Shown here: positions 8,421 to 18,695 of the stretch, piece after piece
Numbering within the stretch: position 1 is the first letter of the stretch
Layout: each line of letters opens with the position of its first letter
Origin: Aliiroseovarius zhejiangensis
GTDB lineage: Bacteria; Pseudomonadota; Alphaproteobacteria; Rhodobacterales; Rhodobacteraceae
DNA: 64,000 nucleotides
Reading direction: 5' to 3'
Assembly: GCF_014656375.1 (NCBI RefSeq)
Contig: NZ_BNCH01000007.1
Coordinates: forward strand, 100,550 to 164,549
Made by a program: the position numbers and the translations under genes
Notes under the pieces: model-generated
The model's input: the letters and a program-made list of their open reading frames with translations, nothing else
What the model was told of the DNA's origin: nothing
Databases searched by the model: none

Positions 8421-9329
8421 ATGTATACGATTGCAGCACTCTATCACTTCACCCGTTTCGACACCCCCGCGGCCTTGCAGGCGCCTTTGCTGGAGGTTGC
8501 CCAGCGCGAAGGGGTCACCGGATCGCTTCTGCTGGCGCAGGAAGGCATCAATGGCACCATCGCGGGGTCGCGCGCGGGGATCGACACCATATTGGCGCAT
8601 ATTCGCGCCCTGCCCGGCTGCGGTGATCTGTCTTGGAAGGAATCCACCGCGCGGGAGCAGCCTTTCGGCAAGATGAAGGTCCGGCTGAAGAAAGAGATCG
8701 TGACCATGGGAGTGCCGGATGTCGATCCGCGCGCCTCGGTCGGGCACTATGTGAAGCCCGAGGATTGGAACGATCTGATCTCACAAGACGATGTGGTGGT
8801 GATTGACACCCGCAATGATTACGAGGTCGCCATTGGTACGTTTGAAGGTGCGGTTGACCCAAAAACCAAGACTTTTCGCGAATTTCCCGCATGGTGGGAA
8901 AAGAACAAAGACCGGTTTCACAACAAGCGTGTGGCGATGTTCTGCACGGGCGGCATTCGCTGCGAGAAATCGACCAACTTCCTGATTGGCCAGGGGGTCG
9001 AGGACGTCTATCACCTTCAGGGTGGTATCTTGCAGTATCTGGAGGACGTGCCCGCCGAGGACAGCAAATGGGATGGTGCCTGTTTCGTCTTCGACAACCG
9101 CGTGTCCGTTGAACACGGATTGGCCGAAGGCCCGCACGAGCTGTGCCACGCCTGTCGCCGCCCGATCCTGCCGTCGGACAAGGACCGCCCCGAATACGAA
9201 GATGGCGTCAGCTGCCACCAATGTATCGACGAGTTCGACGAACCGCGCCGTGACCGTTTCCGCGAACGCCAGAAACAAATGGCGCTCGCCCGCGCACGCG
9301 GGGAGCGTCACCTGGGCCGGGAAGCCTGA
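8421..9329 (+). CDS. trhO: Oxygen-dependent tRNA uridine(34) hydroxylase TrhO (rhodanese domain)
   Basis: 302 residues starting at [10 protein letters not shown], the family N-terminus; an upstream in-frame ATG at 8343 would add 26 unsupported residues. The N-terminal acylphosphatase-like domain contains [13 protein letters not shown]. The rhodanese domain holds the active loop [11 protein letters not shown]. The C-terminal part has two CxxC pairs ([15 protein letters not shown]) likely to bind zinc. The enzyme hydroxylates U34 of tRNA to ho5U, using molecular oxygen. It is divergent from pncA. Confidence 0.93.
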   Translation: MYTIAALYHFTRFDTPAALQAPLLEVAQREGVTGSLLLAQEGINGTIAGSRAGIDTILAHIRALPGCGDLSWKESTAREQPFGKMKVRLKKEIVTMGVPDVDPRASVGHYVKPEDWNDLISQDDVVVIDTRNDYEVAIGTFEGAVDPKTKTFREFPAWWEKNKDRFHNKRVAMFCTGGIRCEKSTNFLIGQGVEDVYHLQGGILQYLEDVPAEDSKWDGACFVFDNRVSVEHGLAEGPHELCHACRRPILPSDKDRPEYEDGVSCHQCIDEFDEPRRDRFRERQKQMALARARGERHLGREA

Positions 9330-9373
9330 CATCTGCGTCGGGTGCTTTCACCCTCGGGGTTAGGCATCTGACG

Positions 9374-10474
9374 TTAAAGATCACTCAGGTCAGATGCGGT
9401 GCCTGCCAGTTGACGGATCAGGCCAAACAGGAAGGGTGCGGACGCAACCGAGCTTTCGGTGACAAGCACTGTATCCTCGTGATGGATCTGGAATTTTCCG
9501 GCGCTGAACAGGCCGTCAGCCGTGGTCAGGTCGATCACGAACACGCTGCGTTCATTGTTCGGACCAGAGGCATCAGCGCGCACCGCTTTCGGTGAATACT
9601 CCCGCAGCACAAGAATGCCCTTGGGGTTGGCACGGTTGTCCGTCAAGCCACCGATAAGCGACATGGCATCCAGCGCCGAGATACTTGACCTGGAAAACGG
9701 CACGATCGCTTCCTTGCTGGCTGCACCAAGCGAACGGAAATACCGTTCGTCGGGTTCCACCGCGATCTTGTCACCTGGAAGCAGCAGGGCATCGTATTTC
9801 GGGTTGGCCAAGACGTCCTGAAGCGGGCGGCGATAGGTCTGGTCGCCCCGGATCAGCTTCAGTTGCGGGTTTTCGATCTGGCCCGACGGACCGCCTGCGG
9901 CAGAAATGGCGTTCAAGATGGTGAAGTTGGGGTCATCGACAACAATCGGCCCCGGACGAGAGACACCGGATACCATCGATATCGTGCCACGCGTGCCCTG
10001 CGTCACATTCAATTGAACCTGGGCCGAGGGGATTACCTCTTCATATTTCCGCTGAACGCGGGCGCGAGCGGCGGAATGTGGCAGGCCGGCAATATGCAAG
10101 GTGCCGACGAAGGGAAGGAAGATGGTCCCCGCCGGAGAAACCTGCATGTTCTTCATTTGCACCGTGTTCTGACCATTCGACGCAAGCAGCGAGTTTTCTT
10201 CGCTGTCCCAGACAACGACATCAACGGTGTCAAACGGGCGTATTGGCTTGTCTGCTGCGGGTCTTCCACGGGCTGGCCATTTATAGCCGGAATTGGCGTC
10301 CGGGGCAGGCCACCGCGACATGGTGCCAAGCATTTCGCGCGACACTCTGTAAATCGCGATATCGGATCTTGTCTCAGCCTCGTTTCCGATGATCTCGCTT
10401 TGCAAGGCACCGCCGCGTGGCAAGCCGCAACTTGCCAGTGCAAGCATCAGAAAAGCCGTTAGAACAAAGCGCAT
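9374..10474 (-). CDS. Wza-like polysaccharide export lipoprotein
   Basis: 366 residues from the ATG at 10474. This start gives a lipoprotein signal peptide with lipobox LASC (residues ~14-17), so the protein is anchored in the outer membrane. It contains a Poly_export domain (RPFDTVDVVVWD, SPAGTIFLPFVGTLHIAG) followed by SLBB-like segments (VSRPGPIVVDDPNFTILNAI, LLLPGDKIAVEPDE). Wza-type proteins form the octameric outer-membrane pore for capsule or EPS. It probably works with KpsE/KpsM/KpsT encoded 7 kb away. It is the last gene of the minus-strand rfbB-rfbD-rfbA-GT2 run. Confidence 0.88.
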   Translation of the reverse strand: MRFVLTAFLMLALASCGLPRGGALQSEIIGNEAETRSDIAIYRVSREMLGTMSRWPAPDANSGYKWPARGRPAADKPIRPFDTVDVVVWDSEENSLLASNGQNTVQMKNMQVSPAGTIFLPFVGTLHIAGLPHSAARARVQRKYEEVIPSAQVQLNVTQGTRGTISMVSGVSRPGPIVVDDPNFTILNAISAAGGPSGQIENPQLKLIRGDQTYRRPLQDVLANPKYDALLLPGDKIAVEPDERYFRSLGAASKEAIVPFSRSSISALDAMSLIGGLTDNRANPKGILVLREYSPKAVRADASGPNNERSVFVIDLTTADGLFSAGKFQIHHEDTVLVTESSVASAPFLFGLIRQLAGTASDLSDL

Positions 10475-10628
10475 CGTGTCCCCGCAAACACCAGATATAC
10501 TGCGCGCCACACTATGCTGTGGGTGCATCTGGAACAACCCTGATTCTCGGATACATTCTGTGTGTGACAATAGAATGCCGATACCCGAAAGGTGCGATCC
10601 GGTGGCCTTCTTGACGCACCACCCGCAC

Positions 10629-11585
10629 CTATAAACGGCGCATCACAAGCGCAAACCACAGCGCCGCCGTGCTTGCCCATGTCTGACGGTAAAGTTTCAT
10701 CCTGCGCAACACCCGCCAACTGTGCCTTCGGCGCATGTTCAGGATGCGCGTGAAATCATTCAAAAGCGCCTGATTTTCCGGTTCGAACATATGAGCGGAT
10801 GCAGCAAGTGCCTTGGCATTCATCCGATTCCATTCTGCAAAATGCCCGCTGAGCAGCATCGAGATACGTGCAAGTTTTGCCTTGGCATTATCGTTGGCGC
10901 CGATCTCGTTATAGGCGTGTTGCCGGTAGAGCAATGTCGGCTGATCGTCATGCACAAGCCTGCCGCCTACACCGGCAATCACCTGATACGTCCACCAGTC
11001 ATGCACCACAACGTCATGAGTATCCACGGCAGCAGATTGAACCAGACGCGTACCCGCCGCGTTCAGCACGATCGTATTTCCCGATGCAACATTCTGCACC
11101 AGAGCATTGCGAAACCCAAGCGGGCGCGGGCGCGGAAGCGACAGTCGCCGTTCTGTCAGCGTCTCGTCCGTGATCCAGGTTCGGCTGCAATACAGTGCAG
11201 GCGTATCGTCATCCTGCGTGCGCAGCGCCTGAACACTGCGTGCAAGCTTGTCGGGCAGCCAGACATCATCCTGATCGCAAAAGGACAGCCAACTGTCGGC
11301 AGGTGCAAAATCCGCCGATCGACGGACAAGGGACATGAAGTTGGCTGCCGCCCCGCTCTTCGGCCCGTTCAGTATCGTAACGGTGTGACCTTGTTGTGCA
11401 AAACCCTGCACGATCTCAAGCGTATCATCGGTCGAGCCATCATCGCTGACGATCAAAGACCAATTGTCATAGCTTTGCTCTGCGATACTGGCGAGCTGCT
11501 CGGACAGATTCCGGCCCCCGTTATAGGTCGCGAGCAAAATGGCCACATGTGGGTCTGAACGCTTGGTCTGGACGTTATCGTGCAT
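10629..11585 (-). CDS. Family 2 glycosyltransferase
   Basis: 318 residues with a GT-A fold N-terminus: ILLATYNGGRNLSEQLASI, VSDDGSTDDTLEIV and the metal-binding CDQDDVWLPDKL. GT2 enzymes of this kind transfer a sugar (often rhamnose) from a nucleotide sugar to a lipid-linked chain on the cytoplasmic face. The gene follows rfbA with a 6 bp gap, so it is in the dTDP-rhamnose operon and a rhamnosyltransferase role is likely but not shown by sequence. Confidence 0.88.
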   Translation of the reverse strand: MHDNVQTKRSDPHVAILLATYNGGRNLSEQLASIAEQSYDNWSLIVSDDGSTDDTLEIVQGFAQQGHTVTILNGPKSGAAANFMSLVRRSADFAPADSWLSFCDQDDVWLPDKLARSVQALRTQDDDTPALYCSRTWITDETLTERRLSLPRPRPLGFRNALVQNVASGNTIVLNAAGTRLVQSAAVDTHDVVVHDWWTYQVIAGVGGRLVHDDQPTLLYRQHAYNEIGANDNAKAKLARISMLLSGHFAEWNRMNAKALAASAHMFEPENQALLNDFTRILNMRRRHSWRVLRRMKLYRQTWASTAALWFALVMRRL

Positions 11586-11591
11586 CGGTGG

Positions 11592-12464
11592 TCACTCTGA
11601 CATCAAAGACGACAGATAGCGCCCGTAATCATTCTTTGCAAAGTAATCTGCCCGCGCGCGAAGCGCATCCTTGCTGATCCAGCCGTTGTGAAATGCGATC
11701 TCTTCCAGGCAACCGACCTGCTGCCCCTGCCGCTTCTCAAGAGTTCGCACGAAGTTCCCGGCGTCCAAAAGGCTGCCATGCGTGCCGGTGTCCAGCCACG
11801 CATATCCCCGGCCCATGAGTTGCACTGACAGCTTGTCTTCGTTCAGATACATTTCCAAAAGAGATGTAATCTCAAGCTCGCCGCGCGCTGATGGGGTCAC
11901 TTCCCTGGCGCGTTCCGGGGCGCTTCCGTCCAGAAAATAAAGCCCGGTCACGGCAAAGTTCGATGGTGGTTTGGCGGGTTTTTCGATGATTGTGTTTACC
12001 TTGCCTTCACTATCGAAGCCGACAACCCCATAGCGTTCCGGATCGGCAACGCGATAGCCAAACACCGTGCCACCCGTCGACTGCTGGCTGGCATCGCGCA
12101 GCAGGTCCTGAAGTCCGTGCCCGAAAAAGATATTGTCACCCAAAACCAGCGCCGAGGGTGCGCCCGCAAGGAAATCCTCGGCAAGAATGAAAGCCTGAGC
12201 CAGTCCGTCGGGCGAAGGTTGCTCGATATAGGTGAAGGACATGCCAAGGTCGGACCCATCCCCCAACATTCGGACGAATTGGGCCTGATCCTGCGGTGTT
12301 GTGATGATCGCAACCTCGCGGATCCCGGCCAGCATCAACGCGCTGATCGGATAGAAGATCATCGGCTTGTCGTAAACCGGAAGCAGTTGCTTTGAAACGG
12401 CCATGGTGATCGGGTAAAGCCGCGTCCCAGACCCGCCTGCCAGAATAATGCCTTTTCTGTCCAT
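11592..12464 (-). CDS. rfbA: Glucose-1-phosphate thymidylyltransferase
   Basis: 290 residues, normal RmlA length. The nucleotide-binding loop is ILAGGSGTRLYP. SKQLLPVYDKPMIFYP, LVLGDNIFFGHG and IIEKPAKPPSN are also typical. It makes dTDP-glucose from dTTP and glucose 1-phosphate, the first step of dTDP-L-rhamnose synthesis. It lies between rfbD and a GT2 gene in one minus-strand operon; rfbB and rfbD precede it. Confidence 0.96.
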   Translation of the reverse strand: MDRKGIILAGGSGTRLYPITMAVSKQLLPVYDKPMIFYPISALMLAGIREVAIITTPQDQAQFVRMLGDGSDLGMSFTYIEQPSPDGLAQAFILAEDFLAGAPSALVLGDNIFFGHGLQDLLRDASQQSTGGTVFGYRVADPERYGVVGFDSEGKVNTIIEKPAKPPSNFAVTGLYFLDGSAPERAREVTPSARGELEITSLLEMYLNEDKLSVQLMGRGYAWLDTGTHGSLLDAGNFVRTLEKRQGQQVGCLEEIAFHNGWISKDALRARADYFAKNDYGRYLSSLMSE

Positions 12465-12494
12465 CTATGCGTTCACTTCCCTATCCCGCCAAAC

Positions 12495-13343
12495 CTAGTC
12501 GGCGTTTTTCAGTTCTTCCAGAACAATTGCCAGCGACTCTGTCCAGTCAGGCTGTCGAATGCCGAATGCCTCTGTCAGCGCCGAACAATCCATCCGCGAG
12601 TTAAGGGGCCGGACCGCCGGGGTCGGAAAATCAGATGTGGGGATTCCCGTGACTGCAACAGACCGCCCAGCCTGGCGAAAGATTTCGACGGCGAAGTCCT
12701 TCCAACTGACTGCTGGCGCGCCTGCGAAATGAAAGACGCCACCCGGCGACCCCTCCACCAATGCATGGGCCATGGTCAGAAGAGCCTGTGCGATGTCCTT
12801 TGCGGCGGTCGGACCTCCGATCTGATCGTCCACAATGTTCAGTTCATCGCGGCTTTCGGACAGGCGCAACATCGTTTTCACAAAATTGGCACCGTGGGAT
12901 GAAAACACCCAGCTTGTGCGCAGGATCGCAAAAGCCCCTCCAGCAGCTTGCACGGCCTGTTCACCCACAAGCTTGGAACGGCCATAGGCATTGGGCGGGG
13001 CGACCGGATCGTCCGTCGCCCAGGCGGTGTCGCCTTGACCGCTGAACACGTAGTCGGTCGAGATATGCAGGAACGGGATGCCCTTTGCACTGGCCGCCCG
13101 CGCCATCGCGCCGGGCGCATGCCCGTTCACCAAAGTGGCCAGGTCTTCTTCCTGTTCGGCTTTGTCCACCGCGGTATATGCGGCGGCATTGATGACGACA
13201 TCGGCGTCGGCATCCCGGATGATGGCGGCGCAGGCGTCGGGGTTGGCGAGATCCGCATCCTGTCGACCCAGAGCATGCACATCGGCCAGGCGCTGCAGCT
13301 CTGTCGCAACCTGTCCTGTCTTACCAAATACAAGGATCTTCAT
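12495..13343 (-). CDS. rfbD: dTDP-4-dehydrorhamnose reductase
   Basis: 282 residues, an SDR-type NAD(P)H enzyme. The N-terminal FGKTGQVATEL is the RmlD dinucleotide-binding motif; STDYVFSGQG and the catalytic YGRSKLVGE (YxxxK) follow. It performs the last reduction to dTDP-L-rhamnose. It sits 27 bp after rfbB in the same operon. Confidence 0.95.
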   Translation of the reverse strand: MKILVFGKTGQVATELQRLADVHALGRQDADLANPDACAAIIRDADADVVINAAAYTAVDKAEQEEDLATLVNGHAPGAMARAASAKGIPFLHISTDYVFSGQGDTAWATDDPVAPPNAYGRSKLVGEQAVQAAGGAFAILRTSWVFSSHGANFVKTMLRLSESRDELNIVDDQIGGPTAAKDIAQALLTMAHALVEGSPGGVFHFAGAPAVSWKDFAVEIFRQAGRSVAVTGIPTSDFPTPAVRPLNSRMDCSALTEAFGIRQPDWTESLAIVLEELKNAD

Positions 13344-13370
13344 AACGTGGCGTCCTTCAAATGGGCAGGT

Positions 13371-14417
13371 TTACCCTGTCCCCAATCGTTTGCCCACCCC
13401 ATCGCGTTTCTGAAGGGGACGCCACCACTCTTCGTTGTCCAGATACCATTGGACGGTCTTGCGCAGGCCCTCTTCGATCGTCACGGACGGGCGCCAGCCC
13501 AGCTCGTCGCGGATACGGGTCGGATCAATGGCATAGCGGGCATCGTGCCCCGGACGGTCAGTCACGAAGGTGATCAGGTTTTCATAGGGCCCACCATCGC
13601 GTGGGCGCAGGTCATCCAGAATACGGCAGAGGGTCGTCACAAGCTCAAGGTTGGTTCGCTCGTTCTCGCCCCCGATATTGTAGGACCGGCCAATCTTCCC
13701 ATGCCGGATAACCGTCAGCAACGCATCCGCGTGATCTTCCACATAAAGCCAGTCACGCACATTCGACCCGTCGCCATAGATCGGAAGCGCCTTGCCCTCG
13801 AGCGCGTTCAGGATCACCACCGGGATGAGTTTTTCGGGAAAGTGATATGGCCCGTAGTTGTTTGAACAATTGGTCAGAACGACCGGCAGGCCATAGGTTT
13901 CATGCCAGGCACGCACCAGATGGTCAGACGCCGCCTTGGACGCCGAATACGGGCTGCGTGGATCATAGGAAGTCTGTTCGGTGAAAAGTTCTTCCTTGTC
14001 ATCCGACAACGTCCCGAACACCTCGTCTGTCGAAATGTGATGAAATCGGAATCCATCCGGTCGGCCGCAATCCTGCCAATAGGCGCGCGCGGCTTCCAGC
14101 ATATTGAAGGTCCCGTTTATGTTGGTTTCGATGAAATCCGAAGGGCCGTCGATTGATCGGTCGACATGGCTCTCTGCCGCAAGGTGCATCACCGCATCGG
14201 GCTTATGCCCCTCAAAAACACGATCAAGTGCCGCGCGGTCGCGAATGTCGACGTGCTCAAACGCGTAGTTCGGGCTGTTGGACACCGAAGCTACATTCTC
14301 GATGCAGGACGCATAGGTCAGAGCATCGACATTGACGATCTCAAGGTTTTCACGAATTGCCTGGCGAACGACGGCGGACCCGATAAACCCTGCCCCGCCA
14401 GTAACCATTATCTTCAT
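13371..14417 (-). CDS. rfbB: dTDP-glucose 4,6-dehydratase
   Basis: 348 residues. Extended SDR with the [11 protein letters not shown]ossmann loop, [21 protein letters not shown] and the [15 protein letters not shown] (YxxxK) catalytic segment. It oxidises and dehydrates dTDP-glucose to the 4-keto-6-deoxy sugar. It is the first gene of the minus-strand rfb operon, so the operon promoter should lie in the 14418-14736 gap. rfbC is not next to it but is found at 24.8 kb. Confidence 0.96.
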   Translation of the reverse strand: MKIMVTGGAGFIGSAVVRQAIRENLEIVNVDALTYASCIENVASVSNSPNYAFEHVDIRDRAALDRVFEGHKPDAVMHLAAESHVDRSIDGPSDFIETNINGTFNMLEAARAYWQDCGRPDGFRFHHISTDEVFGTLSDDKEELFTEQTSYDPRSPYSASKAASDHLVRAWHETYGLPVVLTNCSNNYGPYHFPEKLIPVVILNALEGKALPIYGDGSNVRDWLYVEDHADALLTVIRHGKIGRSYNIGGENERTNLELVTTLCRILDDLRPRDGGPYENLITFVTDRPGHDARYAIDPTRIRDELGWRPSVTIEEGLRKTVQWYLDNEEWWRPLQKRDGVGKRLGTG

Positions 14418-14736
14418 CTCAAAAACCCTTGATCAGTCAAACAACGCATCATGCATAAGCGAATTTCATCGGCTATTGCCACCCTTACTGCGCGGGCATT
14501 TGTCGTGTTCTAGGGGTAGCCGATGTGAATTTACAAGCCGAAGCCATATTCTGTCAGGGTAATAGCCCTATCTACCACGCGTGCCCAGGCCAGGATATGT
14601 CTCGATGGCACTCGCCTGGACGCTTGTCTTGCACATGGTGGGTAAGGTATCGGTGCTTTTGAAGAACGTGCTTGTTGGCCTTATTGCGGTCCCGCGACTG
14701 CGCTGTCATGCACGGGTAATGGCACAAGGTAATCCG
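14418..14736. promoter_or_regulatory. Divergent intergenic region, probable promoters of rfbB and the rgpF-like gene
   Basis: No convincing gene. The interval separates the minus-strand rfb operon from the plus-strand glycan genes and should carry both promoters. The open frame extending up to 14581 in the plus direction has no good ribosome-binding site. I see no clear operator. Confidence 0.4.
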
Positions 14737-15843
14737 ATGAGTATCCGGCCCGGCAAAAGAAACCCGTTCTGGCGCGTTCTGCAATGGGTCGCGTGGGCGG
14801 TGTTTCGGGTCCGCTATGTCGCGTTTGACCGGCTCCGGGACCGATGGCGATTGCGCGACTATGTCGATGATATAAAAGACGTCGAGGTCTTGTCGGACAC
14901 CTCCGACGGGGTATTCGCGATCTTCGTCTATTATGAACCGGGCGAAACCGTGTCCGACAGCGTCCAACGGATCATCCAGATGCTATCCGCGCGGAATGTG
15001 AACATCCTGCTGGCCTGCAATCATGCCCTGTCAGACCAGCAACGATCGTTTTTCAATGACCATTGCCACACGATTATCCTGCGCGGCAATCAGGGTTTCG
15101 ATTTCGGGTGCTACAAGGACACCGTGAAGCATATGGTCACGGCCGGGCTGACCCCGGACCGACTCCTTATCCTGAATGACAGCGTATTTTACGCGTCTCG
15201 CGGGTTGGAGGCTTTTGTCGATGCGCTGCTGGACGAGGAAGACGTGATTGTCGCCTATGAGAACTGGGGAGAAGATTATCACCTTCAGTCCTTCGCGCTG
15301 AGCATCAGCGCACATGTTTTTGCCTCCCGCTCATTCCTGGATTTCTGGCGCAACTACGTCCCATCGAACAACCGGGTGCTTGCAATTGATCTGGGTGAGA
15401 AGGGGCTTACACGGGCCATGCTGAACAGCGCCCGAACGACCAAGGTGATCTATTCCATTGACAAGCTGCACACCATCCTGACCCAGTCGGGAGGCGTCGA
15501 TGAGACAATGCTTGAGGCGGTGATCCCCTGGCCCGCAAAAGGTCGGCTGAAGGACACGCCGCAAAACCCGGAAGATCGGATCGTCGAGGTATGTGGTCAT
15601 CTTGGGACAACGTCGACCATCCACAGCGGTGCGTATTTCTTTCCGAAATACATGGCGTCTCCGCTGTTCAAGAAAGACCTGGTTTACCGGCGGCGCTTTT
15701 CATTGTGGGAAGTAGGTGTCTGGACAAAAGACCTGTTGCCGGAAGACGAGCGGGAACAGTTTCTGAATCAGCTTCGTTTGAAAGGTGATGCATCGGGGTT
15801 GTCTCTGCTGGATAGGTTCAAGTTTACCTATGGCCTGAAGTAA
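14737..15843 (+). CDS. Rhamnan synthesis F-like protein (RgpF family)
   Basis: About 368 residues. The start at 14737 is chosen because AAGGT lies 7 bp upstream; starts at 14719 or 14581 are also open. The body contains NILLACNHAL, ILRGNQGFDFGCYKDTV, LLILNDSVFYA and SIDKLHTIL, a pattern typical of the RgpF rhamnan-synthesis family, which acts in assembly of rhamnose polymers. Next to the dTDP-rhamnose operon this supports a rhamnose-containing capsule or O-chain. Exact catalytic role is uncertain. Confidence 0.75.
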   Translation: MSIRPGKRNPFWRVLQWVAWAVFRVRYVAFDRLRDRWRLRDYVDDIKDVEVLSDTSDGVFAIFVYYEPGETVSDSVQRIIQMLSARNVNILLACNHALSDQQRSFFNDHCHTIILRGNQGFDFGCYKDTVKHMVTAGLTPDRLLILNDSVFYASRGLEAFVDALLDEEDVIVAYENWGEDYHLQSFALSISAHVFASRSFLDFWRNYVPSNNRVLAIDLGEKGLTRAMLNSARTTKVIYSIDKLHTILTQSGGVDETMLEAVIPWPAKGRLKDTPQNPEDRIVEVCGHLGTTSTIHSGAYFFPKYMASPLFKKDLVYRRRFSLWEVGVWTKDLLPEDEREQFLNQLRLKGDASGLSLLDRFKFTYGLK

Positions 15844-15881
15844 CCCCTTGCCCTTTGGCCCTGTGCGGGAAGACGTGAAAG

Positions 15882-16616
15882 ATGAATAAAGTGTCGCCCA
15901 TAATTGCCTTCGTGCACGTGCCGAAAACGGCCGGGTCGACAGTGAACCACTACCTTGCACGCTCGCGGGCACCGGGTCAGGCACATGTCGAATCCCTCTT
16001 CTCACAATCACATAAGATACGAGAGAAGATCGCGGGATATGACTGGGTGTCCGGGCACGTGCCCTTTCCAAAGATGCGCGCCACGCTGACCCGCGTCACC
16101 TTCCGCCACATACATTTTTTCACAGCCATTCGCGCGCCGGACGCGCAGGTCATGTCTCATTTCAACTGGTTGATCGAAATTCGAAAGCGTGGTCGTTCGT
16201 TTTACAACGCTCATCCCCCCCAGATCAAAGAAATCTCTGAACGGATTCGGGCCGCGGACACGTCCGATCCGCGGCAGATCATCGACCTTCTGCATGGGTC
16301 CAGGCAGCTGTTTTTGAACTTTCAATCGCAGATGGTGTTGGGAAAACGTCACCCCACGACATCACTCGATGAGCTGGAACAGCGACTTCGGGTTTACGAG
16401 TTGATCGCGACCGAAGCGACACTTCCCACCTTGATCGAGCGTGTATCGGGGCAGGCCTATCAGCCTAAGAAACGCAAGAATGTCAGCCCTTATCATTTTC
16501 CGAAAGACGTGTTCCAAGACCAACGCCTTCTGGAATTTCTTCACGAAGAGAATGCATGCGATTTCGCGCTTTATGACTTTGTTCAGTCGCGCAGTGCTGA
16601 ACAGAACATTCGCTGA
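15882..16616 (+). CDS. Sulfotransferase-family protein, probable polysaccharide sulfotransferase
   Basis: 244 residues. The N-terminal FVHVPKTAGSTVNHYL is the PAPS 5'-phosphosulfate-binding loop of sulfotransferase family 2, and TAIRAPDAQVMSHFNW matches the 3'-phosphate-binding R-x-P-x(n)-S segment. It would transfer sulfate from PAPS to a glycan. Its place 38 bp after the rgpF-like gene and next to kpsT suggests that the exported polysaccharide is sulfated, as is common in marine bacteria. Substrate is inferred. Confidence 0.75.
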   Translation: MNKVSPIIAFVHVPKTAGSTVNHYLARSRAPGQAHVESLFSQSHKIREKIAGYDWVSGHVPFPKMRATLTRVTFRHIHFFTAIRAPDAQVMSHFNWLIEIRKRGRSFYNAHPPQIKEISERIRAADTSDPRQIIDLLHGSRQLFLNFQSQMVLGKRHPTTSLDELEQRLRVYELIATEATLPTLIERVSGQAYQPKKRKNVSPYHFPKDVFQDQRLLEFLHEENACDFALYDFVQSRSAEQNIR

Positions 16617-16629
16617 ACCATTCGCATGA

Positions 16630-17289
16630 TCAACGCGTGCTCATGTAATCCTCGTGGAACGCAATCGCGTCTTCGACCGCATCAAACCACTGGGCATGGC
16701 CATCAACAATGACCACACCTGAATCACAGAGGTCCTTCATCAGCGGCATCGAGTGCGAAACAATGATCGCCGCGCTTGCCCCGATACGGTCCCGCAAAAT
16801 CCGCTTGCTGCGCTTGCGGAAGGACGCGTCACCGACCGATGTTACTTCGTCAATCAGATAGGTGTCAAAATTGATCCCCATCGACACTCCAAAGGCGAGG
16901 CGGGATTTCATTCCCGCCGAATAGGTGCGGACCGGCGCGTGGAAATGTCCACCAAGGCGTGCGAAATCCATCACGTAGTCGATCAATTCGTCTGTATCGA
17001 CGCCATAGACCCGCGCAACAAACCGTGTGTTTTGGGCACCGGTCAATTCCGGGTGAAAGCTGCCCTTGAAGCCGACCGGCCATGAAATCGACCCATCGGA
17101 TTCGATAGAGCCGGAATCCGGATCTTCGACACCCGCGATCATCCGAAGCAGGGTCGATTTGCCCGCACCGTTTCTGCCGAACAATCCAACCGACTTTCCT
17201 GTAGGAAATGTCAGGTTGATGTTGTGCGCAACCGTTTTCCCCTGACCCTTGATATAGTAGGTTTTCCACAAGTCGTGGATCTTGATCAT
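16630..17289 (-). CDS. kpsT: KpsT-like capsule-export ABC ATPase
   Basis: 219 residues, the short length typical of KpsT. Walker A GRNGAGKST, signature YSAGMKSRLAFG, Walker B YLIDEVTSVGD, and switch His in VSHSM. It energises export of a polysaccharide with KpsM. The start overlaps the kpsE-like stop by one base (TGATG), so the two are coupled. It is convergent with the sulfotransferase gene, with only 13 bp between stops. Confidence 0.92.
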   Translation of the reverse strand: MIKIHDLWKTYYIKGQGKTVAHNINLTFPTGKSVGLFGRNGAGKSTLLRMIAGVEDPDSGSIESDGSISWPVGFKGSFHPELTGAQNTRFVARVYGVDTDELIDYVMDFARLGGHFHAPVRTYSAGMKSRLAFGVSMGINFDTYLIDEVTSVGDASFRKRSKRILRDRIGASAAIIVSHSMPLMKDLCDSGVVIVDGHAQWFDAVEDAIAFHEDYMSTR

Positions 17290-18695
17290 CAGCGGCGGTC
17301 CTTGATTGCATAGAAGATCAGGACACCGATCGCCCAGGTAAACAACAGAAATGCCCCAAGCACACCAAGCATCAGGGCTTTCTGCGGATACTCGGCCCGT
17401 TCGGCCAGGGTCGGCTTGATATAGGCCGCCAGATAACGGCTTTGTCGCTGGGCTTCGATTTTCGCCGAATCCAGTGCCGCCAGAGCCGCAAGATACGTCT
17501 GCTCGGCGAATTCGCGTTCGACGGCCAGTCTTTCGTATTCACCCACAAGGGTCGAGAAGTTCCGTTCTGCCGAGCTGTCCGCGCCATATTTCAGACGCTC
17601 TTCTTCGATGCGTTCGCGAATGACCTCGATACGCAATTCGGCCTGCGCCATGCGCGGATCGTTTGCGCCCGCACTTTCCCGCAGCAGATCGAAAGTGATC
17701 AGGGCATCCGAGAGTTTCGCCTGCAATGCCGACATCAGGCCCGTCTGGCCACCGATTTCAGCGGCAGGGTCGACGATCTGATTGCGCGAGCGGAATTCGG
17801 TGATCGCCTGACGCGCTTCCTTCAGCCGTTCAACCGCGAAATCCAGCTCTTCGCTGGCATATCGTGTTGCATCCGCGCGGGCGTCGGCGCTCAGGTCGTT
17901 GATCATGGCTGAGCTGCGATCAAAGATGCGTTCCGCAATATCCTTGGCCGTCTGCGGGTGAAATGCATGCACCCGGACTTCGATCAGGCCCGTTCCGCTG
18001 TCATAGAAAATCTTGACGACCCGCGACCAGTATTCCGCAAGATCCTCGATCGTGCCTTCTGGATCGAACGAGAAATACGGATCAGTTTCATAGCTGGCCG
18101 CATAGATCGAGCGCAGGTCGATCTCATCATCAATGATGCTGACCAGTTCGCGGCTTTGGATGAACTCGTACAGAATGTCGGTGTCTTCGGACCCACCGCT
18201 GCCAAACGCACTCAGCCCGCCCAGAAGATCGGACGCCGAGCTCACATCTTCCGATCGCACCGTGAATGCCACATAGGACACGTACTGATCCAGCGCCCGC
18301 GCATAAAGATACCAGGCCGCAAACAGCAAGGGCAGAAGAACCACGACGAAAAAACTGGCCATGACAGCCCTGTGACGCGGTTTGATCCGGGCGGGTTGCG
18401 CCATCGGGGCGACCATCACTTTGGGTTCTTTGGGTGTTTCGGACTTGGGAGCGGCTTTCGCTGCTTGGGCTTGTGGCGCCGGCGTCACGGCACCCTGGTT
18501 CGCTTTCTGATCAGTGTCGTGTTCGGCGTCCGTCCGCGGCGTATCCCCCGAGGTCGCAGGCGCATCGGGCGTCGAAGCGGCGGGTGTCGCAGCAGCCTGC
18601 CGATCAGGCGACGTGTCGGAAGACTGCATATCGCCATCCGCTGATCCGGGCTGGGCAGCTTGGGTGTCAATCTTGGCAGCTTCGGGTTTGTTCAT
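17289..18695 (-). CDS. kpsE: KpsE-like capsule export inner-membrane/periplasmic protein
   Basis: 468 residues from the ATG at 18695, which has AAGG about 7 bp upstream; an upstream in-frame start at 18743 would lack support. A long Ala/Pro/Thr/Asp-rich cytoplasmic tail (residues 1-~110) is followed by a membrane segment (VVVLLPLLFAAWYLYA), a periplasmic coiled-coil-rich region, and a second membrane segment near the C-terminus (LGVLGAFLLFTWAIGVLIF). This is the PCP-3/KpsE topology that links the KpsMT transporter to the outer-membrane pore. The long low-complexity N-terminus is unusual for KpsE. Confidence 0.85.
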   Translation of the reverse strand: MNKPEAAKIDTQAAQPGSADGDMQSSDTSPDRQAAATPAASTPDAPATSGDTPRTDAEHDTDQKANQGAVTPAPQAQAAKAAPKSETPKEPKVMVAPMAQPARIKPRHRAVMASFFVVVLLPLLFAAWYLYARALDQYVSYVAFTVRSEDVSSASDLLGGLSAFGSGGSEDTDILYEFIQSRELVSIIDDEIDLRSIYAASYETDPYFSFDPEGTIEDLAEYWSRVVKIFYDSGTGLIEVRVHAFHPQTAKDIAERIFDRSSAMINDLSADARADATRYASEELDFAVERLKEARQAITEFRSRNQIVDPAAEIGGQTGLMSALQAKLSDALITFDLLRESAGANDPRMAQAELRIEVIRERIEEERLKYGADSSAERNFSTLVGEYERLAVEREFAEQTYLAALAALDSAKIEAQRQSRYLAAYIKPTLAERAEYPQKALMLGVLGAFLLFTWAIGVLIFYAIKDRR